NCBI GenBank assembly: GCA_000985875.1
Contig: CCRI01000004.1
Span: forward strand, 1-64,000
Direction: 5' to 3'
Source of the DNA: Neorhizobium galegae bv. officinalis
Lineage (GTDB): Bacteria; Pseudomonadota; Alphaproteobacteria; Rhizobiales; Rhizobiaceae
Length of the DNA: 64,000 nt
Shown: piece after piece, positions 28,067 to 38,100 of the stretch
Numbering within the stretch: the first letter of the stretch is position 1
Layout of the letters: each line of letters begins with the position of its first letter
Made by a program: the position numbers and the translations under genes
The notes under the pieces: model-generated
What the model was told of the DNA's origin: nothing
Database searches by the model: none
The model's input: the letters and a program-made list of their open reading frames with translations, nothing else

Positions 28067-29263
28067 TCAGTGATTCCTGTTTCGATCGGTTCTGATCCAG
28101 GCCGCCCCGCCGGCCTGGAGAATATGGCGCGGATAAATCCTCAATTTCCTGAACATGTATCCCGGAATGTCCACCATGGCATGCATGGGAAGCGCGCGTC
28201 TGCCGTGACGCCACCAGGCAACCGATAGCGCGATGTCGAAAGCAAGGATTGCGATGGTCGAGATCGCAAGTGGTGCGATCGCAATTCCCGAAGTTGCGAG
28301 GAAGACTGCCGGAAACAGCGAGAGCAGGAGAAGCGCTGCCAGCAATGTCAGCGGCGGTATGAGCGCATCGACGACGAGCGCCAGATAGGCCCTGTTCCGC
28401 AACGTGTTGACGTCCAGCAAGGCGGAGAAAAGGTGTGCCGCCAGCGCGAAGCGGCCCGCGTTCCATCGGGAGGCTTGCGTTTCGAGGCCTTTATTCGAAT
28501 ACGGAAATCTGCTGCTGACGGCTGCGGCATCGCAGAAAAGCGGAGCACGGCCGATTCGCGCGAGGTCCAGCCCAAGCTTCATGTCTTCGACCAGATCGCC
28601 GTTCGCAAGGGCGGCGTCCCGCAGGATGGCCCAAGGGAATGCCATGCCCGATCCGGTCAATTGCGCAGGAAGCCCAAGTTTTGCCAGTCCAAGAAGCCGG
28701 ATCCGGTTCTTCAGAAGAAATGCGAATTCGGAAACCGCGAGGTTGATGCTTGCGTCCGGCGGCGCGAACATCAGGTAGCGGGATTGCACGGGTCTGTTCG
28801 TTGCCGCGGCCATGATGGCGAGGTTATCGAGTGCGCCCGGCTCCAGCCAGCAGTCGGCGTCGACGATGATGACCACCTCCGGCGGCAGCAGGCCGAGATA
28901 CCTGACGCCGGCGTCGAGGGCGTATCCCTTGCCGCGGCGAAGCGGATCGAACCGTACGATGACATCCGCGCCCGCTTCACGTGCCAGCGATGCGGTGAGA
29001 TCACTGCAATTGTCGGCCACGACGATCAGCCGATCGCCGTGGCGCATCTGGCTTTGGATGCTGCGCAGGGTATCGGTGATCTGGAGCTCTTCGTTATGCG
29101 CCGGGACAAGAATCGCGACTTGCGGCCGTCGCCCGTTCGGACGTGGCGGTCCGCTCCGAGCACCGAGACTTCCAGCGAGACATTCAATCGCGAAGAAGAC
29201 AGTCGGAACCAGGACGACGACGGACAATAGCAAGGCCGCGGCGATCAATATGTCCTGTTGCAT
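28067..29263 (-). CDS. Membrane-bound family 2 glycosyltransferase
   Basis: 398 residues from ATG 29263, chosen because GGAGGG sits six bases before it; the frame runs eight codons further upstream. A membrane helix at residues ~4-26 precedes the GT-A domain (VAILVPAHNEELQITDTL, VADNCSDLT, VIIVDADCWL as the DxD site, VEDMKLGLDLARIG). Two or three hydrophobic segments follow near residues 290-355. The layout resembles processive or polysaccharide-assembly GT2 enzymes, but it lacks the QxxRW motif of cellulose-synthase-type enzymes (the similar place reads TQASRWNAG). It ends convergently with the GMC gene. The donor is unknown. Confidence 0.82.
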   Translation of the reverse strand: MQQDILIAAALLLSVVVLVPTVFFAIECLAGSLGARSGPPRPNGRRPQVAILVPAHNEELQITDTLRSIQSQMRHGDRLIVVADNCSDLTASLAREAGADVIVRFDPLRRGKGYALDAGVRYLGLLPPEVVIIVDADCWLEPGALDNLAIMAAATNRPVQSRYLMFAPPDASINLAVSEFAFLLKNRIRLLGLAKLGLPAQLTGSGMAFPWAILRDAALANGDLVEDMKLGLDLARIGRAPLFCDAAAVSSRFPYSNKGLETQASRWNAGRFALAAHLFSALLDVNTLRNRAYLALVVDALIPPLTLLAALLLLSLFPAVFLATSGIAIAPLAISTIAILAFDIALSVAWWRHGRRALPMHAMVDIPGYMFRKLRIYPRHILQAGGAAWIRTDRNRNH

Positions 29264-29593
29264 GGCTACCCTCCGACGACGCGTCACAAGGGGTCAATCA
29301 TAGCCCGATGGCCGAGGGTTCTAAGCTGGCCAAGCTACACCGTTCGAGTGTGCACGGGCTCATCCTATTTCGGGGCAGGTGGAGCCACCGCAAACATGTC
29401 TACGCCCATTTGATGGCTGGTGGATCAATTGAAGTCTGATCCTTTCTCCCAATACGGTCATCCGATGCAATTCGTTGAGCGAATGCAGTCGGTTACGCGA
29501 AATATAGCTGCGGATTGCTGACCGTCTGCCGCACGGTGAAACGGGCCGGAAGCGTCGTTCCTGGCGATAGTCGCCCGGATCCGGCCGACGGCT
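29264..29593. other. Intergenic gap between phosphopantetheinyl transferase and GT2 genes
   Basis: 330 bases between two minus-strand genes. The GT2 ribosome site is at its left end. The length suggests that the GT2 gene has its own promoter and is not simply the tail of the NRPS operon. I see no small gene; a short imperfect inverted repeat near 29468-29487 is the only structure noticed. Confidence 0.3.
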
Positions 29594-30244
29594 TCAGCGG
29601 ATGGTCATGCCGGCGACGACATAGCCTTCGCGCAGCCTGATCTGACCCACCAGCCGGTCGCCCGTCTTGAAGGGTGGGACATCGATCTCGAAATAGGCGG
29701 CGAAATGCCCGTCCGCCAGGTTCAGCTCGATGCGGATGGCCTCGAAGCCGAACATTGTGCGCGTCAGGCCGTACTGGCACTTGTAGGTGCATTCCTTGGC
29801 GCTGAAGATCGCTTTCACCAATCGTCCGCGAGTGCCCCATTGCTGGCGGTTGAGCCACTGTCGCTCGCGCGGAGTGCAAATCTCCTGCGCATAGGTGTCG
29901 TCAAGCGGCGTCGCTTCCTCAAGATCGAGGCCGAGCGCCTTGATGCCGTCCGAATGGCGGCCGATGGCGGCGACGCAGCGGGTAGCGGAATGGCTGATGC
30001 TTCCGGCGATCCCGTCCGGCCAGATCGGCGCCCGGTCCGATCCCACCGGTATGGCCATTCCAGGCAGGCCCAGATGGTCCATGGCCTGCCTGGCGCAGAG
30101 GCGGCCGGCGGTGAACTCCTGCTGCCGGCTCTTCACCGCATTGGCGATCGCCGTTCTCTCTTCAGGATAAAGTTTCGAAACGTCACCGAGCAGGTCGGCT
30201 TCGGCGACCGACACGGAAGGGTCGAACATGCCCTCCAGCAGCAT
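29594..30244 (-). CDS. 4'-phosphopantetheinyl transferase (EntD/Sfp superfamily)
   Basis: 216-residue enzyme that moves phosphopantetheine from coenzyme A to the carrier-protein serine. SISHS (residues 82-86), the magnesium-binding GLDLE (105-109) and FSAKE (147-151) are the three hallmark motifs, and the length fits the EntD type. The start ATG 30244 is three bases from the NRPS stop, so the two are translationally linked. It is the obvious activator of the PCP in the NRPS and the ACP in the PKS, and may also serve the small ACP at 23140. Confidence 0.92.
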   Translation of the reverse strand: MLLEGMFDPSVSVAEADLLGDVSKLYPEERTAIANAVKSRQQEFTAGRLCARQAMDHLGLPGMAIPVGSDRAPIWPDGIAGSISHSATRCVAAIGRHSDGIKALGLDLEEATPLDDTYAQEICTPRERQWLNRQQWGTRGRLVKAIFSAKECTYKCQYGLTRTMFGFEAIRIELNLADGHFAAYFEIDVPPFKTGDRLVGQIRLREGYVVAGMTIR

Positions 30245-30246
30245 CG

Positions 30247-33200
30247 CTAGACCTTGGTCTCGACGCGGACCAGCGTGGGGCGCCGTTCCATCGCATTGCG
30301 CCGCAATGCGGCTCGCTCGGCTGCCCGGCCGAGCTGCAGATCCGCCTTGCCCTTGCCGGAGATATGGTCGGCAAGGAGGGCAACCGTCGGGAAACGGAAG
30401 AGGTCGGTGATCGTCAGATCCGGCGCCAGCTTCGCCTTCATTTCCCGATGGACCTGAACCGCCAACAACGAATGCCCGCCGAGAGCGAAGAAGTTGTCGA
30501 ATATGCCGACCTTCTCAAGCCCAAGCGCGCGACCGAACACCTCGCTGATATCCCGCTGCAGATTGTTGGACGGTTCGATGAACGTAGCTGCCGGGGCCTG
30601 GACCTTTTCCGTCGGGGCCGGCAGCTTGTTGCGATCCACCTTGGCGTTCGGCGTCAGGGGGAAGGCTTCCATCGTCACGAAATGCGAAGGTATCATCGCA
30701 TCGGGCAGGGCGTCGGCTATATGGGCACGAAGTTCCTGTTCGGAGACGGACGTTCCGTCGGTACGGATATAGGCGACCAGGCGCACGTCGCCGGGACTGT
30801 CCTTGCGGGCCACTACGACAGCCTCGCGGATGCCGGCGAATGTGCCGATCCGCGCTTCGATCTCGCCAAGCTCGATGCGATGGCCGCGGATCTTCACCTG
30901 ATGATCGGTGCGGCCGAGGAAATGCAGCACGCCGTTCCGGTCGAAGCGGGCAAGGTCGCCCGTCCGATAGATCCGGCCCTCCATGAACGGGTTGGGCAGG
31001 AAGCGTTCTTGCGTGAGCTGTTCGCGGTTGTGATATCCGCGGGCGACGCCGTCGCCGCCGATGTAAAGCTCGCCGATATCGCCGGGCGGCACCGGATTAC
31101 AGGCGTTGTCGAGCACATAAAGCTGGGTGTTGGCGATCGGATGGCCGATCGGAACGACGCCCGTCGATGGGCCGGCCGTGAATGTCGAAGACCAGATCGT
31201 CGTCTCCGTCGGGCCGTACATGTTTTCGATCGTCGCGTCAGTGACGGTTCGCAAGGCTGCCAGAAGCGATCCCTGCAGCGCCTCGCCGCCGAGGAAGAGA
31301 TGGCGGACATCGCTTAAGGCGGCGCGGTCCTCGTCGATCATCATGAACATGCGGGCCATCGAGGGCGTGCATTGCAGATGCGTAACCCGATGCTTGCGGA
31401 TTTCTTCCGCAAAACCGTCGCCGACCTCGTCGCTGACGGGATTCTTGCTCGTCTTGACGACTTCGGCCAACAAGGGAAGCCTTTCCAGGACGATATTGTC
31501 GGCCAGGCCGAAATCGATGAGGCATGCGATGTCGTCGACGCCGGCCGCCTTGACCTGGTCCAGCCTTTCCAGCGCATCCTCGACGGTGCCGAACAGGCCG
31601 CTGTCTTCGAAATAACGCAGGAAGGCAAACTCCAGGATAGCGTCCATCTCCTCGGGCGCCAGCGACTGGAGATCGATATCCATCGGCTGGGCGACGCCCT
31701 GCGGCTTCTTGAAGGCCGGAAACGCCCAGGCATATTGCTTGATGAGGGCGGCTGCGCTGCGCAGGTATTCCTTCATCGGGCCGCGCGCCAGATCCCGCAC
31801 CTCGTCGCGATCGTTGCCCATCAGGGTGTGGAGCATCAATGTGACTTTATAATCGGCCGGATTGCGGCCGGTCTCGGCAAGCGTCTGCCGGTAGATGCGG
31901 ATCTTTTCCGCAAGCTCCTCGACCGACTGGCCAAGCAGGTGGGTCAGCACGTTGGCACCAAGCCGGGCCGCTTCCCGGTAGCTTTCCGGATTGCCGGCGG
32001 TTGTAAGCCAGACAGGTAGTTCCTTCTGGACCGGGCGCGGCTGGGTCACGACTGCGACCGTGCCGGCGCCGAAATCGAAATCGACGCTCTCGCCGCGCCA
32101 CAATTTGCGGACGACCTCGATATCGCGGGTCAGGCTCGCCTTGTTCTTCGGCGGCGCGTTTTCGGGGCGCAGGACGAAATCCTCGGGCATCCAGCCGGAG
32201 GCGAAGGCAAGCGCGACCCGCCCGTTGCTGAGATTGTCGATCACCGCCCATTCCTCGGCGACGCGCGCCGGATGATGGAGCGGAAGAACGCAGCTGCCGG
32301 CCCGGATAGAAAGGTTCCGGGTCACAGCCGCGACGGCCGCGCCGGTGACCGCCGGGTTCGGATAGGGACCGCCGAACGCGTGAAAATGGCGCTCCGGCGT
32401 CCAGACGGAATCGAAACCGTTGGCATCGGCAAATTTGGCGCCTTCGATGAGCAGCCGGTATTTGTCCGGCCCCGATCCGCCGTCATTGCCCCAGTAGAAG
32501 AGGCCGAAATCGAGATTGGTACCTCTTCCGGCGGAAGAAGCGCCCTTCGCCTTGGCTTCGATAATTTCGGAGGAATGGATGACGACCTTGAAGCCGCGGG
32601 CGAGCGTCCAGAAGAGTTCGAGAACCGAGATATCGAAGGAGAGGCTGGTGACCGCCAGCCAGACATTGTGACGATCGGCCGTGCGCGGCACCCGTTCGTC
32701 CATGCCGGCGAAGAAATTCACGACGTTGCGATGTTCCAGCATCACGCCCTTTGGAAGGCCGGTGGAGCCGGACGTGTAGATGACATAGGCGAGATTGCTG
32801 GAAGTGACGCCGGTTGCCGGACGATCCGCTGCCGTCTGGTTTCTGAGGATATCCTCGACGCACAGGAAGTTGCTGCCTTCGAGCGTCTCGGATTTCGCGA
32901 GGCGCCGCTCGGTCAGAACCAGCTTGGCGCCGCTGTCCTTGATCATGAATGCGAGGCGATCCGCCGGGAAATGCGGGTCGAGCGGGATATAGGCCCCGCC
33001 CGCCTTCATGATAGCAAGGGCGCCGACGACCAGATCGAGCGAACGCGGCAGGTAAAGACCGACGGTGACGTCAGGGCCGACGCCCTCAGCCACCAGTGCT
33101 TGCGCGATGCGGTTGGCCCGCTCGTCCATCTCGCGGTAGGAAAGGGAGCGGCCGTGGAATGCCAGAGCCTCGGCATCCGGCGTCCGGTCGACCTGCCGTT

Positions 33201-34866
33201 CGATAAGCTGATGGATGCAGGCGACGGTATCGTATTCGCGTTCCGTCCGGTTCCAGTCGAAGAGGACCATGTTCCTGTCGGCATTCGACATCAAGGGCAG
33301 GTCCTGCAGCAAGGTCGCGCGGTCCTCGAACGCCGAGGCCAGGATCGCAAACGCCGTCGCCAGATCCTGCGCCTGCCGTTCGTCGATACGCGCCCGGTCG
33401 TAGAGCAGGTCGGCCCTGGTCTCGCCGAGCCGGAAGGTCAGCGCACAGCCCTCGATCTCATCCGCAAGCGCCAGGTTGGTGATGTCTGCTATACCGACCG
33501 TCAACTCCGGCGCCGCGAGGCCAGGATAACGGTCGACCAGATCGCGACAATAACCCTGGCGTTGGTCCAGTACCCTCAACGCCTGATCGACGTGCCCGAG
33601 CAGATCCTCGACCGAGACCTGTCCCGCGGCGTCGATCCGCAGCGGAATGGACTTCGCAAAATAGCCGGGGTGGCGGGCGTCGAGATCTGCCAACCGGTCG
33701 TTCGTAAAGGCGAGGTCGAACGTGGTCTGGCCGGAAAGACGCACGAGGAAGGCTGCCGTCAATGCGATCCGCTGCTGCCGCGAAAGTTGCCCGGCAAAAA
33801 GCAGGGGAACGATGCGGATATCCGGCACCTGGCCGGCTTCCGATGCCTTTATATAGGGAAGTGCGATATCGGTGGCGGCTTCGAGTGCACGACGGAAGAA
33901 GGTTTCATGCCGCGCAAGAGCGGAAACTGCTTCCGACAGAGTGGTGCTGTCCGCCTCACCCGGAAGTGGCAGCTGATCGCCCGGACGCAGTACCGAAGAG
34001 AGCGCGATCTGCCTGGTACCATCCGTGCGGGCGGCCTCGAGCAGGACCGGCATGTCTGCGGTGCCGATCGTCACACCATGGGCGCCGACCGACAGGACGA
34101 GACCGGGTTCCCCGTTCAGTTCGCCGTCGAGGATGCGAAGGTTCCTGACGGTGAAGACGTCGTTGCCGAAACGGACCTTGGGCGTTGCCAGGGGATTGAG
34201 GTAGGTGGGGCCGAAATCCAGGCCGCGCGTCAGGCGCGAAAGCTCGCTTGCCGAGGCGGTGAAATCGAGCGTACCGGCGGCCGAAGGACGCTTGAACTGT
34301 CCGTAATAGGTGCGGGTCGCGAAATCCTGCCGGCGGGGGTTCAAGGTGCCGCGCTCGATATCGCCGAGCATGTCGGAGAAAGTCGCGATCCCGGCTTCGA
34401 AACATTTCGTATTCAGCGTCAGCGCCGTCTCGTCGGCGCTGATCTCGAAACGCTGCTGCACGTAGATATCGCCTTCGTCGACCCCTTCGGTGATCTCGTG
34501 CCAGGTGATGCCGTGCCGATCATGGCCTTCGAGGATCGCCCATGCGGGTGTGTTGAGGCCGGCCATGTCCGGCAGCAGGCCGTCATGGAAATTGGCGGCG
34601 CCGATTTTTGCATGCCGCCAGGCCGCGTCGGGAACCATTTTCAGGTTGGCGACGCTGAAGAGCCAGTCGTAGTCGTATTGGGTCAGCTGCGCGGCGTAAT
34701 CGCCTTCTTGCGTCACGACGGGGATATCCAGGGCCTGGGCCCAGTTTCTGACCGATCCGTTCGACGTCGCTACGGCCTCGATCCTATGTCCGCGCCCCCG
34801 CAGAATTTCAGCGCATTGAACCAGTAATAAACCGCCACCGATCAAAACACACTTCAATTCGCCCAT
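30247..34866 (-). CDS. NRPS: formyltransferase - partial C - A (with inserted luciferase-like monooxygenase) - PCP
   Basis: 1539 residues from ATG 34866 (GGGGA upstream; a GTG five codons earlier lacks one). Domains: residues 1-280, methionyl-tRNA-formyltransferase-like with catalytic pattern NFHDGLLP and VDEGD; ~315-510, the C-terminal half of a condensation-like domain without HHxxxDG; ~530-775, adenylation N part (YTSGSTGLPKGV, FDISVLELFW); ~780-1140, an FMN-dependent luciferase-like monooxygenase (LLM) inserted between adenylation motifs A4 and A5; ~1145-1400, the rest of adenylation (MYGPTETT, YRTGDLARF, NAKVDRNKLP); ~1420-1500, PCP with LGGHSLLAV (Ser near 1466). The LLM insertion is known from the MupA/Atu3500 family. 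The protein likely loads, N-formylates and oxidises one amino acid as a starter unit. It is divergent from the PKS. Confidence 0.88.
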   Translation of the reverse strand: MGELKCVLIGGGLLLVQCAEILRGRGHRIEAVATSNGSVRNWAQALDIPVVTQEGDYAAQLTQYDYDWLFSVANLKMVPDAAWRHAKIGAANFHDGLLPDMAGLNTPAWAILEGHDRHGITWHEITEGVDEGDIYVQQRFEISADETALTLNTKCFEAGIATFSDMLGDIERGTLNPRRQDFATRTYYGQFKRPSAAGTLDFTASASELSRLTRGLDFGPTYLNPLATPKVRFGNDVFTVRNLRILDGELNGEPGLVLSVGAHGVTIGTADMPVLLEAARTDGTRQIALSSVLRPGDQLPLPGEADSTTLSEAVSALARHETFFRRALEAATDIALPYIKASEAGQVPDIRIVPLLFAGQLSRQQRIALTAAFLVRLSGQTTFDLAFTNDRLADLDARHPGYFAKSIPLRIDAAGQVSVEDLLGHVDQALRVLDQRQGYCRDLVDRYPGLAAPELTVGIADITNLALADEIEGCALTFRLGETRADLLYDRARIDERQAQDLATAFAILASAFEDRATLLQDLPLMSNADRNMVLFDWNRTEREYDTVACIHQLIERQVDRTPDAEALAFHGRSLSYREMDERANRIAQALVAEGVGPDVTVGLYLPRSLDLVVGALAIMKAGGAYIPLDPHFPADRLAFMIKDSGAKLVLTERRLAKSETLEGSNFLCVEDILRNQTAADRPATGVTSSNLAYVIYTSGSTGLPKGVMLEHRNVVNFFAGMDERVPRTADRHNVWLAVTSLSFDISVLELFWTLARGFKVVIHSSEIIEAKAKGASSAGRGTNLDFGLFYWGNDGGSGPDKYRLLIEGAKFADANGFDSVWTPERHFHAFGGPYPNPAVTGAAVAAVTRNLSIRAGSCVLPLHHPARVAEEWAVIDNLSNGRVALAFASGWMPEDFVLRPENAPPKNKASLTRDIEVVRKLWRGESVDFDFGAGTVAVVTQPRPVQKELPVWLTTAGNPESYREAARLGANVLTHLLGQSVEELAEKIRIYRQTLAETGRNPADYKVTLMLHTLMGNDRDEVRDLARGPMKEYLRSAAALIKQYAWAFPAFKKPQGVAQPMDIDLQSLAPEEMDAILEFAFLRYFEDSGLFGTVEDALERLDQVKAAGVDDIACLIDFGLADNIVLERLPLLAEVVKTSKNPVSDEVGDGFAEEIRKHRVTHLQCTPSMARMFMMIDEDRAALSDVRHLFLGGEALQGSLLAALRTVTDATIENMYGPTETTIWSSTFTAGPSTGVVPIGHPIANTQLYVLDNACNPVPPGDIGELYIGGDGVARGYHNREQLTQERFLPNPFMEGRIYRTGDLARFDRNGVLHFLGRTDHQVKIRGHRIELGEIEARIGTFAGIREAVVVARKDSPGDVRLVAYIRTDGTSVSEQELRAHIADALPDAMIPSHFVTMEAFPLTPNAKVDRNKLPAPTEKVQAPAATFIEPSNNLQRDISEVFGRALGLEKVGIFDNFFALGGHSLLAVQVHREMKAKLAPDLTITDLFRFPTVALLADHISGKGKADLQLGRAAERAALRRNAMERRPTLVRVETKV

Positions 34867-35171
34867 AAAGCTTGTCCCCACTTGTTGCTGTTCCAGGCAC
34901 TCCGATAGAAACGGGGAGCGGTATAAAACTCAACATGCGCCGGACCACCCATGCGGATGATCGCGGCTAAGCCTGAATTGCAGGCCATACCCGGCTTTCC
35001 CCCATACGGATGATCATGGCTTCCAAAGGAGTAATTGCGATTGCGTCTTGGCTGGCAGCACATTGAGGCTGCGGGTTTGCGCTCGTGGATTTCACTGGGA
35101 AGCGGAACGAGGCTCGTGGCATCATTGGGGTGATGTCATCAGGTTGGCCTCCGCGGATTGGGGCGGTGTCG
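34867..35171. promoter_or_regulatory. Shared divergent promoter region of NRPS and PKS genes
   Basis: About 305 bases separate the two megasynthase genes (fewer if the PKS starts at GTG 35085). Two 21-base direct repeats lie here (34948-34968 and 35001-35021), 53 bases apart, consistent with paired binding sites for one regulator of both genes. No small gene or RNA was seen. Confidence 0.5.
34948..35021. repeat. Pair of 21-bp direct repeats, possible operators
   Basis: The units at 34948-34968 and 35001-35021 match at 18 of 21 positions, with consensus CCCATnCGGATGATCnnGGCT, and their starts are 53 bp apart, close to five helical turns. They lie in the NRPS/PKS divergent region. Operator function is inference from position and spacing. 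Confidence 0.45.
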
Positions 35172-38100
35172 ATGCTTGAGGGGTCAAACCAGGTCTGTGC
35201 CAGCGATATTGCAATCGTCGGCATGGCTTTGAGAGTGCCGGGTGCGCGTAATGTTTCGGAATTCTGGCAGAACCTGCGAAACGGCGTCGAGTCGGTCCGG
35301 ACGTTTTCGCCGGAGGACCTGATCGCTGAAGGCGAGGACCCCGAGCGGCTCCATCACCCCAACTATGTTCCCCGAGGCGCCGACCTTCCCGATATGGAAA
35401 TGTTCGACGCGGAGTTCTTCGGTCTGAACCCGAAGGAGGCGGCGATCATGGATCCCCAGCACCGCCATTTCCTGGAATGCGCCTGGGAAGCCATGGAGGA
35501 TGCCGGCCGCACGCCCAACAATCAGCCCGGCCCGGTCGGTATTTTCGCCGGCTGCGGCATGGGCAGCTATTTCTATTTCAACGTCTGCAGCAATCGCAAC
35601 CTGATCGACCAGGTGGGGATGTTCCTGTTGCGCCATACGGGCAACGACAAGGATTTTCTGGCGACGCGAGCCTCGTTCACGTTCGACCTGCGCGGTCCAA
35701 GCGTCAATGTCCAGACCGCCTGCTCGACATCGCTTGTCGCGGTGCATTATGCCTGCCAGAGCCTGATCTCCGGCGAGTGCGACATGGCGCTTGCCGGCGG
35801 GGTGACGATCGAGTTCCCGCATCGCCGCGGCTACACGTTCCAGGAAGGCGAGATCCTTTCGCCCGACGGGCATTGCCGGCCTTTCGATCATCGCGCGGCG
35901 GGAACCGTTTTCGGAAGCGGCGTGGGGGTAGTCGTGCTGCGCCGGCTTTCGGATGCTCTTCGCGACGGCGATGTGATCCATGCCGTGATCAAGGGCACGG
36001 CCGTCAACAACGACGGCGGCAACAAGGCGGGCTATCTCGCGCCAAGCGTCGGCGGTCAGGCTGAGGCGGTTCTGGAGGCTCAGGGGCTCGCAGGCGTCGA
36101 TGCCGACACCATTCAATATGTCGAGTGCCACGGCACCGGCACGTTCCTGGGCGATCCGATCGAGATCGAGGCGCTGACGGCGGCCTTCAGGCAGAGCACC
36201 GACCGGACCGGCTTCTGCCATGTGGGATCGGTCAAATCCAATATCGGCCATCTCGATACGGCAGCTGGCGTCGTCGGTCTGATCAAGGCGACGCTTGCCG
36301 TCAACGAGGGCGAGATTCCGCCGACACTCGGCTTCGAACGCCCCAATCCCTCGATCGAGTTCGAGAAGAGCCCGTTCCGGGTCAACAACAAGCTGGTGAA
36401 ATGGCCGCATGCGCCGGGTCCTCGCCGGGCGGCCGTCAATTCGCTCGGCGTTGGCGGTACCAATGCGCATGCCATCATCGAGCAGGCACCGACCCGTTAC
36501 GTGGCCGACGTCGCCGGGGCCAACGCGGAGATCGGTGCCGATTCCGATCCGATGCTGCTGTTCCTTTCGGCCCGCCAGCGAAAGACGATCGACCAGGCGG
36601 CCGAGCGGCTCGGTTCGGCGATCTCCGCACAGCCCGGCCTTTCGCTCGATGACGTCAGCTATACGCTGCAGCATGGCCGCAAACATTTCGACCACCGCAT
36701 GGTGGTCGCCGTGCGTGGCCGGGAGGACGCCATCGCGGTCCTTGCCAACCCCGGCAGCCGCGGCTTCGTCCATCAGCCCGTGCAGAACAATTCCGGCGCC
36801 ATATTCCTGTTTCCGGGTGGCGGTGCTCAATATGTCGGCATGGCCAAGCGGCTCTACGAGGAAGATCAGACATTCCGGCGGATCGTCGAAGAGGGGCTTT
36901 CCCATCTGCCTATCGACGCAGCAAACGAGATCCGCACGGCGTGGCTCGGCGAAAACTCCGCAACGGCTGCGAAAACATTCCTTCGCCCCTCGCTGCAACT
37001 TCCGGCCATCCTGATCACCGAGATCGGGTTGGCTCGTCTATGGATGGACTGGGGTGTGAAGCCGAAGGCGCTGATCGGTCACTCGATGGGCGAGAATGCC
37101 GCGGCCTGTGTTGCCGGCGTCATGTCCTTCAAGGATGCCGTCAACCTGGTACATCTGCGGGGCAGGCTGTTCGAGACTATTCGGCCTAGCGGCATGATGA
37201 GCGTGCCGCTCGATCACGACCGGCTCTGCGAACTCCTGCCGTCATCGCTCGACATCGCCTCGGTCAATGCACCCTCGCTTTGCGTCGTGTCGGGCCTCAA
37301 CGAGGATCTCGACCTCTTCCGGGAGTTTCTGGCGGGGCAGGGCATCGACGCGACCCGCGTTCCGATCGACATCGCCGCGCATTCGCGGCTGGTCACCCCC
37401 ATTCTCAAGGCCTTCGAGGCCTTCCTGCGCGGTATTACTCTTCGGGCGCCGGCCATTCCGATCCTGTCGAATCGTACAGGCCTGCCGCTGAGCGCCGAAG
37501 AGGCAACCGATCCGATGTATTGGGTCGGTCACCTTCGTTCGACCGTTTATTTCGCGAATGGCATGGCAGCGCTTTCGGCGGAACCGGGACGTATCTATAT
37601 CGAGGTGGGTCCCGGGCGCGTTCTGTCGTCATTGACAAAGGCGCAGGGTTCCATCCCCGCCAACCAGGTGATCAACAGCCTGCCGCATCCCGACGAGGCC
37701 GGCGACGACCGGCTTTATTTCCTCTCTGCAGTCGGGCGTGCATGGGCCACTGGCCTCGATGTTGATATCGACCGTCTCTGGCAGGGCCGTTCGCCGCGCC
37801 GGGTCCGGCTGCCGGCCTATCCGTTCCAGCACAAGCGCTTCTTCATAGACCGCGCCGGAGCGAATGAGAGAGGCAAGAGCGCCGAACCCGTCCTTTCGAA
37901 GGAACCCGATATCGCGCGTTGGGGTTATCGCCCCTCCTGGAAGCAGACGCTCGCTGATTACGAACTCGGCGCTGAGAAGGAGGCGCAATCCTGGCTCTTC
38001 TTCCTCGACGAGGCCGGGGTCGGCCAGAGGCTGGTCGAGGGGCTGAGGACGGCCGGCCATCGCGTCGCTACGGTGTCCCTGGGCGACGCTTTCATTCGCC

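Noticed and set aside
32272..34827. Long plus-strand open frame opposite the NRPS (about 850 codons)
   Set aside because: Arg/Gly/Asp-rich antisense translation without domains, while the minus strand carries the full set of formyltransferase, adenylation and LLM motifs.
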